A program made the position numbers and the translations under genes. The notes under the pieces are model-generated. The model saw only the letters and a program-made list of their open reading frames with translations. It made no database searches and was not told the origin of the DNA. Positions 11,001 through 18,141 of a DNA stretch of 64,000 nt are shown one piece after another. The stretch's first letter is position 1. Each line of letters starts with the position of its first letter. The stretch spans positions 62,001 through 126,000 of the forward strand of contig NZ_JBDPZD010000005.1 of assembly GCF_039872745.1 (NCBI RefSeq), in the 5' to 3' direction. This stretch comes from Pelomonas paludis (lineage in GTDB: Bacteria; Pseudomonadota; Gammaproteobacteria; Burkholderiales; Burkholderiaceae_C).

Positions 11001-14000
11001 GCAGGTCGGCCGTCTCCAGCTTGCTGGCTTGCGCGGTGGTCAGGGCTGCGATCTGGTCGGAGTTCAGCGCCGCGAATTGGGCGGTACCGAGCGCGTTCAG
11101 GTTGCCCGTGGTCAGGTTGTTGATCTGCTCGGTCGTCAGCGCCTTGACCTGGGCGGTCGTGAACTTGCTGAGCTGGTCGGTGGTCAGCACGTTCAGGTTG
11201 CCCGTGGTCAGCGCGGCCACTTGCGGCGCGCTGGTCATGGACGAGATCTGGGCGCTGGTCAGCGACTGCAACTGGTTGGACGTCAGCGCGTTGACCTGGT
11301 CGGTGTCGAGCGCACGCAGGGCGGTCGTCGTCATCGACTTGATGTCGCCGGTCTCGATGGCGCGCAGCTGGTCGGTGTTCAGGGACACGACCTGGTCGGA
11401 CTTCAGTGCAGCCACCTGGGCGGTGGTCAGGGCGACGACGCCGGCGGTGCTCAGGCCGTCGAGCTGGTCGGAGTTGATGGCCTGGACTTGCGCGGTCGTC
11501 AGGGCACCGACTTCATCGGTCGTCAGGGCCTTGACGTGGTCGGAGTTGAGACCGGCCAGGGCGCCGGTGGTGATGGCGCGCAGGTCGGCCGTCTCCAGCT
11601 TGCTCAGCTGGGCGGTCGTCAGCGCCGCAATCTGGTCGGACGTCATCGCCGCGAACTGGGCCGTGCCCAGGGCGTTGAGGTTGGCCGTCGTCAGGTTGTG
11701 GATCTGCTCGGTCGTCAGCGCCTTGACCTGGGTCGAGGTGAACTTGCTCAGTTCGTCCGTCGTCAGGGCGTTGAGGTTGGCGGTGGTCAGACCCTGGATC
11801 TGGTCAGTCGTCAGCGAGGTGATCTGGCCGCTGCTCAGCGATTGCAGCTGGTTGGAGGTCAGGCTGTTGAGCTGATCCGTGGCCAGGGCACGCAGGGCGG
11901 TGGTCGTGATCGACTTGATGTCGCCGGTCTCGATGGCGCGCAGCTGATCGCTGGTCAGCGAGGTGAGCTGGTCGGACTTGAGCACGCCGACCTGGGCGGT
12001 GGTCAGGGCCACGACGCCGGCGGTGGTCAGGCCGTCGAGCTGGTCGGACGAGATCGCCTGGACTTGCGCCGTGGTCAGGGCGCCGACTTCATCGGTGCTG
12101 AGCGCCTTGACGTGGTCGGAGTTGAGGCCAGCCAGGGCGCCGGTGGTGATGGAGCGCAGGTCGGCGGTTTCGAGCTTGCTGACCTGGGCGGTCGTCAGGG
12201 CCGCGGTCTGGTCAGAGGTCAGCGACGCGAACTGGGCGGTGCCCAGCGCGTTGAGGTTGGCCGTGGTGAGGTTGTTGATCTGCTCGGTGGTCAGCGCCTT
12301 GACCTGGGTCGAGGTGAACTTGCTCAGTTCATCGGTGGTCAGGGCGTTGAGGTTGGCCGTGGTCAGACCCTGGATCTGGTCCGTGGTCAGCGCGGTGATC
12401 TGGCCGCTGGTCAGGGACTGGAGCTGGTTGGACGTGAGGCTGTTGAGCTGATCGGTCGCCAGGGCGCGCAGAGCGGTGGTCGTGATCGACTTGATGTCGC
12501 CGGTCTCGATGGCACGCAGCTGGTCGCTGGTCAGCGAGGTCAGTTGATCGGACTTGAGCACACCCACTTGGGCCGAGCTCAGGGCCACGACGCCGGCGGT
12601 GGAGAGACCGTCGAGCTGGTCGGAGCTGATGGCCTGGACTTGTGCGGTGGTCAGCGCGCCGACTTCATCGGTCGAGAGCGCCTTGACGTGGTCGGAGTTC
12701 AGGCCAGCCAGGGCGCCGGTGGTGATCGAGCGCAGGTCGGCGGTTTCGAGCTTGCTGACCTGGGCGGTCGTCAGGGCGGCGGCCTGGTCGGAGTTCAGGG
12801 CCGCGAACTGGGCGGTGCCCAGCGCATTGAGGTTGCCGGTGCTGAGGTTGTTGATCTGCTCGGTCGTCAGCGCCTGGACCTGGGCCGTCGTCAGGCGGGC
12901 CATCTGGTCGGTGGTCAGGGCGTTGAGGTTGGCCGTGGTCAGGCCGCTGGCTTGCGGCACGCTGGTCAGCGACGCGATCTGGCCGCTGGTCAGCGACTGC
13001 AGCTGGGTGGACTTGAGGCTGTTGAGCTGGTCGCTGTCGAGGGCGCGCAACGCGGTGGTCGACACGGCCTTGATGTCGCCGGTCTCGATGGCGCGCAGTT
13101 GGTCGCTGTTCAGCGAGACCAGTTGGTCAGACTTGAGGGCCGCAACCTGCGTGGAGGTCAGGGCCACCACGCCGGCGGTGGAGAGGCCGTCGAGCTGGTC
13201 GGAGTTGATCGCGGCCACCTGGGCGGTGGTCAGGGCGCCGACCTCGTCGGTGGACAGGGCCTTGACGTGGTCGGAGTTGAGGCCAGCCAGGGCGCCGGTC
13301 GTGATGGCACGCAGGTCGGCCGTCTCCAGCTTGCTCAGCTGAGCGGTGGTCAGCGCCGCAACCTGGTCGGACGTGAGCGATGCGAACTGGGCAGTGCCCA
13401 GGGCGTTGAGGTTGGCCGTGGTGAGGTTGTTGATCTGCTCGGTCGTCAGCGCCTTGACCTGGGTCGAGGTGAACTTGCTCAGTTCATCGGTGGTCAGGGC
13501 GTTGAGGTTGGCCGTGGTCAGGCCCTGGATCTGGTCCGTGGTCAGCGAGGTGACTTGACCGCTGCTCAGCGATTGCAGCTGGTTGGAGGTCAGGCTGTTG
13601 AGCTGGTCGGTGGCCAGGGCGCGCAGGGCTGCGGTCGAGAGCGACTTGATGTCGCCGGTCTCGATGGCGCGCAGCTGGTCGCTGGTCAGCGAGGTCAGTT
13701 GGTCGGACTTGAGGGCCGCAACCTGCGTGGAGGTCAGGGCCACGACGCCGGCGGTGGACAGGCCGTCGAGCTGGTCGGAACTGATGGCCTGGACTTGCGC
13801 GGTGGTCAGCGCGCCGACTTCATCGGTGCTGAGGGCCTTGACGTGGTCGGAGTTGAGGCCAGCCAGCGCGCCGGTGGTGATGGAGCGCAGGTCGGCCGTT
13901 TCCAGCTTGCTGACCTGGGCGGTCGTCAAGGCGGCGGTCTGATCGGACGTCAACGATGCGAACTGGGCGGTGCCCAGCGCATTGAGGTTGGCGGTGGTGA

Positions 14001-16974
14001 GGTTGTTGAGCTGTTCGGTCGTCAGCGCCTTGACCTGGGTCGAGGTGAACTTGCTCAGTTCATCGGTGGTCAGGGCGTTGAGGTTGGCCGTGGTGAGGCT
14101 CTGCACCTGGTCCGTCGTCAGGGCCGTGATCTGGCCGCTGCTCAGCGACTGGAGCTGGTTGGAGGTCAGGTTGTTGAGCTGGTCGGTGGCCATGCCGCGC
14201 AGCGCGGCCGTGGACAGGCTCTTGACGTCGCCGGTCTCAATGGCACGCAGCTGGTCGCTGTTCAGCGACAGGATCTGGTCAGACTTGAGGGCCGCAACCT
14301 GCGTGGAGGTCAGGGCGACCACACCGGCTGTGGAGAGGCCATCAAGCTGGTCGGAGTTCAGCGCCTGGATCTGGGCAGTGGTCAGGGCGCCGACCTCATC
14401 AGTGGACAGGGCCTTGACGTGATCGGAGTTGAGGCCAGCGAGCGCCGCCGTGGTGATGGAGCGCAGGTCGGCGCTCTCCAGCTTGCTGAGCTGTGCGGTC
14501 GTGAGGGCGCCCACTTGGTCAGACGTCAACGACGCGAACTGGGCGGTGCCCAGGGCGTTGAGGTTGGCCGTGGTGAGGTTGTTGATCTGCTCGGTCGTCA
14601 GCGCCTTGACCTGGCCGGAGCTGAATTTGCTCAGCTCATCCGTGGTCAGTGCATTGAGGTTGGCCGTGGTCAGGCCCTTCACCTGGTCGGTCGAGAGCGC
14701 GGCGATCTGACCGCTGGTCAGCGACTGCAGCTGGGTGGACTTGAGGTTGTTGAGCTGGTCGGTGTCGAGGGCGCGCAGCGCGGTGGTGGACAGGGACTTG
14801 ATGTCGCCGGTCTCGATGGCGCGCAACTGGTCGCTGTTGAGTGACAGCACCTGGTCGGACTTGAGCGCACCCACCTGGCTGCTGGTCAGCGCGACGACGC
14901 CGGCGGTGGTCAGGCCGTCGAGCTGGTCAGAGTTGATGGCTTGAACTTGCGCCGTGGTCAGGGCGCCGACCTCGTCGGTCGAGAGCGACTTGACATGGTC
15001 GGAGTTGAGGCCGGCCAGGGCGCCGGTGGTGATGGAGCGCAGGTCGGCCGTCTCCAGCTTGCTGAGCTGGGCGGTGGTCAGCGCGGCAACCTGGTCAGAT
15101 GTGAGGGCCGCGAACTGGGCAGTGCCCAGGGCATTGAGGCTGGCGGTGGTGAGGTTGTTGATCTGCTCGGTGGTCAGCGCCTTGACCTGTGCGGACGAGA
15201 AGCGGCCCAGGGCATCGGAACCCATGGCGTTCAGGTTGGCCGTGGTCAGGCTCTGGACCTGGTCGGTCGAGAGCGCGGTGATCTGGCCGCTGGTCAGCGA
15301 CTGCAGCTGGGTGGACTTGAGGCTGTTGAGCTGGTCGGAGTCCAGGGCACGCAGGGCGGTGGTGGACAGGGCCTTGATGTCGCCGGTCTCAATGGCGCGC
15401 AGCTGGTCGCTGTTGAGCGACAGCACCTGGTCGGACTTGAGGGCAGCGACCTGGGCGGTGCCCAGGGCCACCACGTTGGCGGTGGTCAGGCCGTCGAGCT
15501 GGTCGGAGTTGAGGACCTGGACCTGCGCTGTGGAAAGCGCGCCGACTTCGTCGCTGGACAGCGCCTTGATGTGGTCGGAGTTCAGGCCCGCCAGGGCGCC
15601 GGTGGTGATGGCGCGCAGGTCGGCGGTTTCAAGCTTGCCGACCTGGGCGGTCGTCAAGGCGCCCAGCTGGTCGGACGAAAGGGCCGCGAACTGGGCGGTG
15701 CCCAGCGCATTGAGGCTGGCGGTGGTGAGGTTGTTGAGCTGCTCGGTGGTCAGCGCCTTGACCTGGCCGGAGGAGAAGCGGCCGAGCTGGTCGCTGGTCA
15801 TGGCGTTGAGGTTGGCCGTGGTCAGGCTCTGGACCTGGTCGGTCGAGAGCGCGGCGACCTGGCTGCTGGTCAGCGACTGCAGCTGGGTGGACTTGAGGCT
15901 GTTGAGCTGGTCGGTGTCCAGCGCGCGCAGGGCGGTGGTGGACAAGGCCTTGATGTCGCCGGTCTCGATGGCGCGCAGCTGATCGCTGTTGAGCGACACG
16001 ACCTGGTCGGACTTGAGGGCTGCCACTTGGGCGGTGCCCAGGGCCACCACGTTGGCGGTGGTCAGGCCGTCGAGCTGGTCGGAGTTCAGGACCTGGACCT
16101 GGCCGGTCGAGAGGGCGCCCACCTCGTCGGTGGACAGGGCCTTGATGTGGTCGGAGTTCAGGCCCGCCATCGCGCCCGTGGTGATGGAGCGCAGGTCAGC
16201 GGTTTCCAGCTTGCCCACCTGGGCGGTGGTCAGGGCGCCGACCTGGTCGGACCCCAGCGCCGCGAACTGGGCGGTGCCGAGGGCGTTGAGGTTGGACGTG
16301 GAGAGGTTGTTGATCTGCTCGGTGGTCAGCGCCTTGACCTGGCCAGAGGAGAAGCGGCCGAGCTGGTCGCTCGTCAGCGCATTGAGGTTGGCGGTGGTCA
16401 GGCTCTGGACTTGGTCGGTCGAGAGCGCGCTGACCTGGCTGCTGGTCAGCGACTGCAGCTGGGTGGACTTGAGGGCATTGAGCTGGTCGGTGCCCAGCGC
16501 GCGCAGCGCTGTGGTGGACAGGGCCTTGAGGTCGGCGGTTTCAATGGCGCGCAATTGGTCGCTGTTGAGCGACACGACCTGGTCGGACTTCATCGCGCCC
16601 ACTTGGGCCGACGACAACGCAACAAGGCCTGACGTGGTCAGGCCTTGGAGTTCGTCAGTGGTCAGGACGGAGACCTGGCCGGTGGAGAGTGCCGCCAGCT
16701 GGTCCGTCTTGAGGTTGCCTAGCTGGTCTGAGTTCAACGCTCGGATCGCCAGCGTGGAGACGGATCGCAAGTCCTCCGTCTGGAAGGCGCGGAGCTGTGC
16801 GGTGCTGAGCGCCGCAAAGCCGTCTGACGCGATGACCGCCGCCTGGGCGGTGGTCAGCGCAACCAGTTGGTCGGTGCTGAGAGCGGCCCAGTCCTCCGTC
16901 GTCCAATCTCGAATCGTTGTGGTGGACAGCGTCGGGATCTTGGAGACGGGGATCAGCGTGACGATGGTTGACAT
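2020..16974 (-). CDS. giant octapeptide-repeat protein (4,984 aa) with RTX-type calcium-binding C-terminal domain
   Basis: I do not recognise a named family for the whole protein. After ~30 N-terminal residues with no obvious signal peptide (MSTIVTLIPVSKIPTLS...), residues ~31-4740 are about 590 octads with the pattern x-L-[ST]-[TS]-x-[QD]-[VLI]-x. They are organised as ~23 copies of a 24-octad unit (192 aa; 193 aa where one octad becomes a 9-residue Pro-Gln variant). There is almost no Cys, aromatic or Lys content, and Ser/Thr is very high. Residues ~4747-4984 begin PIMLDLDGGGV and continue VGWVGGNDGLLVMDRN, a pattern known from C-termini of large RTX/adhesin proteins. EF-hand-like loops start near residues 4792 (DRNHDGIINNGSE), 4829 (DTNLDGKLDAND) and 4851 (DANHDGKTDAGE). 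The tail is His/Pro-rich and ends with a charged helix. A surface or secreted adhesin/filament is inferred; no transporter gene is nearby. Confidence 0.93.
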   Translation of the reverse strand: MSTIVTLIPVSKIPTLSTTTIRDWTTEDWAALSTDQLVALTTAQAAVIASDGFAALSTAQLRAFQTEDLRSVSTLAIRALNSDQLGNLKTDQLAALSTGQVSVLTTDELQGLTTSGLVALSSAQVGAMKSDQVVSLNSDQLRAIETADLKALSTTALRALGTDQLNALKSTQLQSLTSSQVSALSTDQVQSLTTANLNALTSDQLGRFSSGQVKALTTEQINNLSTSNLNALGTAQFAALGSDQVGALTTAQVGKLETADLRSITTGAMAGLNSDHIKALSTDEVGALSTGQVQVLNSDQLDGLTTANVVALGTAQVAALKSDQVVSLNSDQLRAIETGDIKALSTTALRALDTDQLNSLKSTQLQSLTSSQVAALSTDQVQSLTTANLNAMTSDQLGRFSSGQVKALTTEQLNNLTTASLNALGTAQFAALSSDQLGALTTAQVGKLETADLRAITTGALAGLNSDHIKALSSDEVGALSTAQVQVLNSDQLDGLTTANVVALGTAQVAALKSDQVLSLNSDQLRAIETGDIKALSTTALRALDSDQLNSLKSTQLQSLTSGQITALSTDQVQSLTTANLNAMGSDALGRFSSAQVKALTTEQINNLTTASLNALGTAQFAALTSDQVAALTTAQLSKLETADLRSITTGALAGLNSDHVKSLSTDEVGALTTAQVQAINSDQLDGLTTAGVVALTSSQVGALKSDQVLSLNSDQLRAIETGDIKSLSTTALRALDTDQLNNLKSTQLQSLTSGQIAALSTDQVKGLTTANLNALTTDELSKFSSGQVKALTTEQINNLTTANLNALGTAQFASLTSDQVGALTTAQLSKLESADLRSITTAALAGLNSDHVKALSTDEVGALTTAQIQALNSDQLDGLSTAGVVALTSTQVAALKSDQILSLNSDQLRAIETGDVKSLSTAALRGMATDQLNNLTSNQLQSLSSGQITALTTDQVQSLTTANLNALTTDELSKFTSTQVKALTTEQLNNLTTANLNALGTAQFASLTSDQTAALTTAQVSKLETADLRSITTGALAGLNSDHVKALSTDEVGALTTAQVQAISSDQLDGLSTAGVVALTSTQVAALKSDQLTSLTSDQLRAIETGDIKSLSTAALRALATDQLNSLTSNQLQSLSSGQVTSLTTDQIQGLTTANLNALTTDELSKFTSTQVKALTTEQINNLTTANLNALGTAQFASLTSDQVAALTTAQLSKLETADLRAITTGALAGLNSDHVKALSTDEVGALTTAQVAAINSDQLDGLSTAGVVALTSTQVAALKSDQLVSLNSDQLRAIETGDIKAVSTTALRALDSDQLNSLKSTQLQSLTSGQIASLTSVPQASGLTTANLNALTTDQMARLTTAQVQALTTEQINNLSTGNLNALGTAQFAALNSDQAAALTTAQVSKLETADLRSITTGALAGLNSDHVKALSTDEVGALTTAQVQAISSDQLDGLSTAGVVALSSAQVGVLKSDQLTSLTSDQLRAIETGDIKSITTTALRALATDQLNSLTSNQLQSLTSGQITALTTDQIQGLTTANLNALTTDELSKFTSTQVKALTTEQINNLTTANLNALGTAQFASLTSDQTAALTTAQVSKLETADLRSITTGALAGLNSDHVKALSTDEVGALTTAQVQAISSDQLDGLTTAGVVALTTAQVGVLKSDQLTSLTSDQLRAIETGDIKSITTTALRALATDQLNSLTSNQLQSLSSGQITSLTTDQIQGLTTANLNALTTDELSKFTSTQVKALTTEQIHNLTTANLNALGTAQFAAMTSDQIAALTTAQLSKLETADLRAITTGALAGLNSDHVKALTTDEVGALTTAQVQAINSDQLDGLSTAGVVALTTAQVAALKSDQVVSLNTDQLRAIETGDIKSMTTTALRALDTDQVNALTSNQLQSLTSAQISSMTSAPQVAALTTGNLNVLTTDQLSKFTTAQVKALTTEQINNLTTGNLNALGTAQFAALNSDQIAALTTAQASKLETADLRSITTGALAGLNSDHVKALSTDEVGSLTTAQVAAINSDQLDGLTTAGVVALTTAQVGVLKSDQLTSLTSDQLRAIETGDIKAISTTALRALGTDQLNSLTSNQLQSLSSGQVTSLTTDQIQGLTTANLNALTTDELSKFTSAQVKALTTDQIHNLTTANLNALGTAQFAAMTSDQIAALTTAQLSKLETADLRAITTGALAGLNSDHIKALTTDEVGALTTSQVQAINSDQLDGLTTAGVVALTTAQVAALKSDQVTSLNTDQLRAIETGDIKSMTTVALRALDTDQVNALTSNQLQSLTSSQISSLTSAPQVSALTTGNLNVLTTDQLSKFTTAQVKALTTEQINNLTTGNLNALGTAQFAALNSDQIAALTTAQASKLETADLRAITTGALAGLNSDHVKALSTDEVGALTTAQVAAISSDQLDGLTTAGVVALGTAQVGVLKSDQLTSLTSDQLRAIETGDIKSISTTALRALSTDQLNSLTSNQLQSLSSGQVTSLTTDQIQGLTTANLNALTTDELSKFTSTQVKALTTEQINNLTTANLNALGTAQFAALTSDQVAALTTAQLSKLETADLRAITTGALAGLNSDHIKALTTDEVGALTTTQVQAISSDQLDGLTTAGVVALTSAQVAAMKSDQVTSLNTDQLRAIETGDIKSLTTVALRALDTDQVNALTSNQLQSLTSAQISSLTSAPQVSALSTGNLNVLTTDQLSKFTTAQVKALTTEQINNLTTGNLNALGTAQFAALNSDQIGALTTAQASKLETADLRAITTGALAGLNSDHVKALSTDEVGALTTAQVAAISSDQLDGLTTAGVVALGTAQVGVLKSDQLTSLTSDQLRAIETGDIKSISTTALRALSTDQLNSLTSNQLQSLSSGQVTSLTTDQIQGLTTANLNALTTDELSKFTSTQVKALTTDQIHNLTTANLNALGTAQFASLTSDQVAALTTAQLSKLETADLRSLTTGALAGLNSDHIKALSTDEVGALTTAQVAAISSDQLDGLTTAGVVALGTAQVGVLKSDQLTSLTSDQLRAIETGDIKSISTTALRALSTDQLNSLTSNQLQSLSSGQVTSLTTDQIQGLTTANLNALTTDELSKFTSTQVKALTTDQIHNLTTANLNALGTAQFASLTSDQVAALTTAQLSKLETADLRSLTTGALAGLNSDHIKALSTDEVGALTTAQVQAISSDQLDGLTTAGVVALTSAQVAALKSDQVTSLNTDQLRAIETGDIKSLTTVALRALDTDQVNALTSNQLQSLSSSQIASLTSAPQVSALTTSNLNVLTTDQISKLTTAQVQALTTDQVHNLTTGNLNALGTAQFAALNSDQVGALTTAQLGKLETADLRSITTTALAGLNSDHVKALTTDEVGALTTAQVQAINSDQLDGLTTAGVVALTSAQVAALKSDQVTSLTSDQLRAIETGDIKSLSTTALRALGTDQLNSLTSNQLQSLTSGQITALTTDQVQGLTTANLNALTTDELSKFSSAQVKVLTTDQIHNLTTANLNALGTAQFASLTSDQVAALTTAQLNKLETADLRSLTTGALAGLNSDHIKALSTDEVGALTTAQVQAISSDQLDGLTTAGVVALTSAQVAALKSDQVTSLNTDQLRAIETGDIKSLTTVALRALDTDQVNALTSNQLQSLTSGQISALTSAPQVSALTTANLNVLTTDQISKLTTAQVQALTTDQVHNLTTGNLNALGTAQFAALNSDQAAALTTAQLNKLETADLRAITTGALAGLNSDHVKALSTDEVGALTTAQVAAISSDQLDGLSTAGVVALTSSQVAVMKSEQVTSLNSDQLRAIETGDIKALSTTALRALGTDQLNSLTSNQLQSLTSGQITALTTDQVAALTTANLNALTTDELSKFSSAQVKVLTTEQINNLTTANLNALGTAQFASLTSDQAAALTTAQLNKLETADLRSLTTGALAGLNSDHVKALSTDEVGALTTAQVQALSSDQLDGLTTAGVVALTSSQVAALKSDQLTSLNSDQLRAIETGDIKSLSTAALRALGTDQLNSLTSNQLQSLTSGQIAALSSAPQMAALSTSNLNALTTDQISKLTTAQVQALTTEQINNLTTGNLNALGTAQFAALASDQVGALTTAQFSKLETADLRSLTTGALAGLNSDHVKALSTDEVGALTTAQVQAISSDQLDGLSTAGVVALTSSQVAAMKSEQVTSLNTDQLRAIETGDIKAMSTAALRALGTDQLNALTSNQLQSLTSAQVTALTTDQVKSLTTANLNALTTDELSKFSTAQVQVLTTEQINNLTTANLNALGTAQFAALTSDQAGALTTAQVSKLETADLRALSSSALAGLNSDHVKALSTDEVGALTTAQVQAISSDQLDGLSTAGVVALTSSQVAALKSDQLSSLNTDQLRALETGDIKAITTAALRALGTDQLNALTSNQLQSLSSSQVAALTTDQVKSLTTANLNALTTDELSRFTTAQVQVLTTEQLNNLSTANLNALGTAQFATLASDQVGALTTAQMSALETADLRAITTVAMAGFNSDQVKALTTAEVASLTTSQIQAFSTDQLKGLETADMVALSSAQVAALTSAEVIALNTDQIRAIESDDLRAMTNSSLQSLTDAQLEALSSTQIAGLAAKVSVLTATQLQDLSTGQLNAFTSSQFGVMSTAQVSAFTSDQARSLETDDLRALTTAAITSLGTEQWNALTTAQIGALKETQIGAMTTAQAASMTTDQIHAITSVQVHSLSTQDIAAMTMDQLNALHTAAISEMSSAQLNAFFAATPIMLDLDGGGVNTVAASQGVNFDLIGAGQTHKVGWVGGNDGLLVMDRNHDGIINNGSELFGMGTILANGKHAADGYQAMLGEDTNLDGKLDANDTNWKELKVWVDANHDGKTDAGELKSLDEAGVASLDLHAAKSGAIDNGNLVGLVSSFTTTDGKQHQMADVWFAKDVQPQKSEHEAPPPKLGDLLADAHTQMPGHEHLDLSKAPPVHHMPDVHLAALDRKLQEEEEQRRNALGGGI
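2752..16885 (-). repeat. 14-kb tandem array: 24-nt octad repeats nested in 576/579-bp units
   Basis: The array encodes the octapeptide region. The higher-order unit is 576 bp (24 octads), counted from the recurring ETADLR-type octad. A second type is 579 bp because one octad gains a residue (SAPQV/SVPQA). The anchor string TGCGG of this variant, read on the plus strand, lies at 4871, 6026, 7181, 8912, 10067, 11222 and 12953. The spacings are exactly 1155, 1155, 1731, 1155, 1155 and 1731 bp, so the array carries no other net indels over 8 kb. The outermost copies at both ends are more degenerate than the central ones. The plus strand is also largely stop-free, an artefact of the repeat composition. 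Confidence 0.95.
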
Positions 16975-17447
16975 GGTCTGCTCACTCTCTGCATGTTCCT
17001 GACTTCAAATTCGATGCGTTGTCAGTCAGGTTGCTACCGGGTTGGACCCGGCAGCTTCTTGTTGTCGTGTGTCGTTTTAGGTGCCCTTGATCGCCGCAAT
17101 TGCGGGGTTCAAAGAGCCCTTTCACGCCACCCTGGGTAAAGAAGAGGCATAGCGGTCCCCCTCCGAAAAGGACGGAGTCCACCTGTACTCTTCAATGGTC
17201 ATTCGGTTATCGGGCACCTGCGTTTTGACTTGAGGCCTAATCCGTGAACTGTTGACGGATTGATGCCCGCCAGCCGGTCCAAGGGCGTCCCTCCGCCCAC
17301 CACGAGCCCTGTAGGGCCAATGGAAAACGGATGAAGCCTTGCGCTTTGATGCTAGGGGTGGGGGTTGCCGCGAAGTGGGCCGAAAAGCGGCGCTTTCCCT
17401 GGCTCTTTCAGGCCAGGAGATGTCCGCTTGGCGAGCTCAGACCGAGC
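16975..17447. other. intergenic region upstream of the giant gene and downstream of the GntR gene
   Basis: This 473-bp stretch must carry the promoter and leader of the giant minus-strand gene. I see a weak purine-rich ribosome site (GAGAGTGAG on the minus strand) 6 nt before its ATG, but no convincing -35/-10 pair. Near the GntR end, the arms CCTGGC/GCCAGG (about 17399-17418) form a hairpin without a T tract, a poor terminator candidate. A 66-codon minus-strand frame (16982-17182) shows no recognisable features and is not called. Confidence 0.5.
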
Positions 17448-18134
17448 TCAGGCTTCTGTGCTGGCCAGGCTGTTGGCGAAGTGCTGTGCCACCAGAGCGC
17501 GGCAGCCAGCCGCGTCACGCGCCAGCAAGGCCTGCACGATCGCACGGTGCTCTTGCAGCGACTCCTGGATGCGACCCCTGCGGAACAGCGAGTGGTGGCG
17601 GTTGAGCTTCATCACGCGGCGCAGTTCCAGCACCATCTGCTGCCGCCAGCGGTTGTTCTCGATCTCGAGCACGCGCCAGTGGAAGCGCTCGTTGGCGTCG
17701 AAGAAGGCTTCGTGGTCGGCCTCGGCGGCTTCCAGCGCGCGGTGCAGGGCTTCCAACTCGGCGAGTTCGGCGGCACTGGCGCGTTCGGCCACCCGGGCGG
17801 TGGCGTCGCTTTCCAGCAAGGCCAGCAGTTCATAGGCCTCGATCACGTCCCGCCGGTTCATCTCGGTCACGTAGGCGCCGCGCCGCAGCTTCATGGTCAC
17901 CAGGCCCTCGGCGGCCAGCACCTTGATGGCCTCGCGCATGGGCGTGCGGCTGATGCCCCAGTCGCCGCAAAGCTTGAGCTCATCGATCCAGCTGCCGGGC
18001 TCCAACTGGCGCGCAAAGATCAACTGGCGCAGGCGCTCAGCCACCTCCTGGTAGAGCGCGCGGGGGGCTAGCGGGCTGTCGTCGGGGGCCGAGGCGGGCA
18101 TGGGTTGAGCGGGCGAGGGGCTTTGAAAATTCAT
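17448..18134 (-). CDS. GntR family transcriptional regulator, FadR/FCD subfamily
   Basis: This 228-residue protein has a winged helix-turn-helix at residues ~25-92 (ISRTPMREAIKVLAAEGLV is the recognition region). An all-helical FCD ligand domain follows at ~95-225. Probable metal/ligand residues are the acidic and His positions of FFDANERFHW, the His of EHRAIVQ and the His of LVAQHFAN, as in FCD proteins that bind small carboxylates. The start at 18134 gives the expected N-terminus. An AT-rich 14-bp string covers its start codon and recurs upstream of methylmalonyl-CoA mutase, so autoregulation and control of the propionate operon are inferred. The ligand is unknown; a methylcitrate, methylmalonyl or acyl-CoA intermediate is plausible. 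Confidence 0.9.
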   Translation of the reverse strand: MNFQSPSPAQPMPASAPDDSPLAPRALYQEVAERLRQLIFARQLEPGSWIDELKLCGDWGISRTPMREAIKVLAAEGLVTMKLRRGAYVTEMNRRDVIEAYELLALLESDATARVAERASAAELAELEALHRALEAAEADHEAFFDANERFHWRVLEIENNRWRQQMVLELRRVMKLNRHHSLFRRGRIQESLQEHRAIVQALLARDAAGCRALVAQHFANSLASTEA

Positions 18135-18141
18135 AATTATT
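18128..18141. promoter_or_regulatory. candidate GntR operator over its own start codon
   Basis: The sequence AATTCATAATTATT contains the palindrome ATAATTAT and covers the gntR-type gene's ATG (18132-18134). An identical 14-bp copy lies at 21396-21409, upstream of scpA. Such an AT-rich identical string is conspicuous in this very GC-rich DNA. The operator role is inference. Confidence 0.55.

Noticed and set aside
2794..16632. Very long plus-strand open frames (1144, 1437, 1295 and 563 codons) opposite the giant gene
   Set aside because: They arise because the repeated octad codons contain no stops on the reverse strand. Their translations are Gly/Arg/Gln-rich with no family features, and the minus frame has the EF-hand domain and a proper end.
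2752..16885. Possible CRISPR array
   Set aside because: The short period (24 bp) has no unique spacers and is continuous coding sequence within one frame.
16982..17182. 66-codon minus-strand frame upstream of the giant gene
   Set aside because: Atypical composition, no ribosome site and no recognisable motif; it occupies the expected leader of the giant gene.
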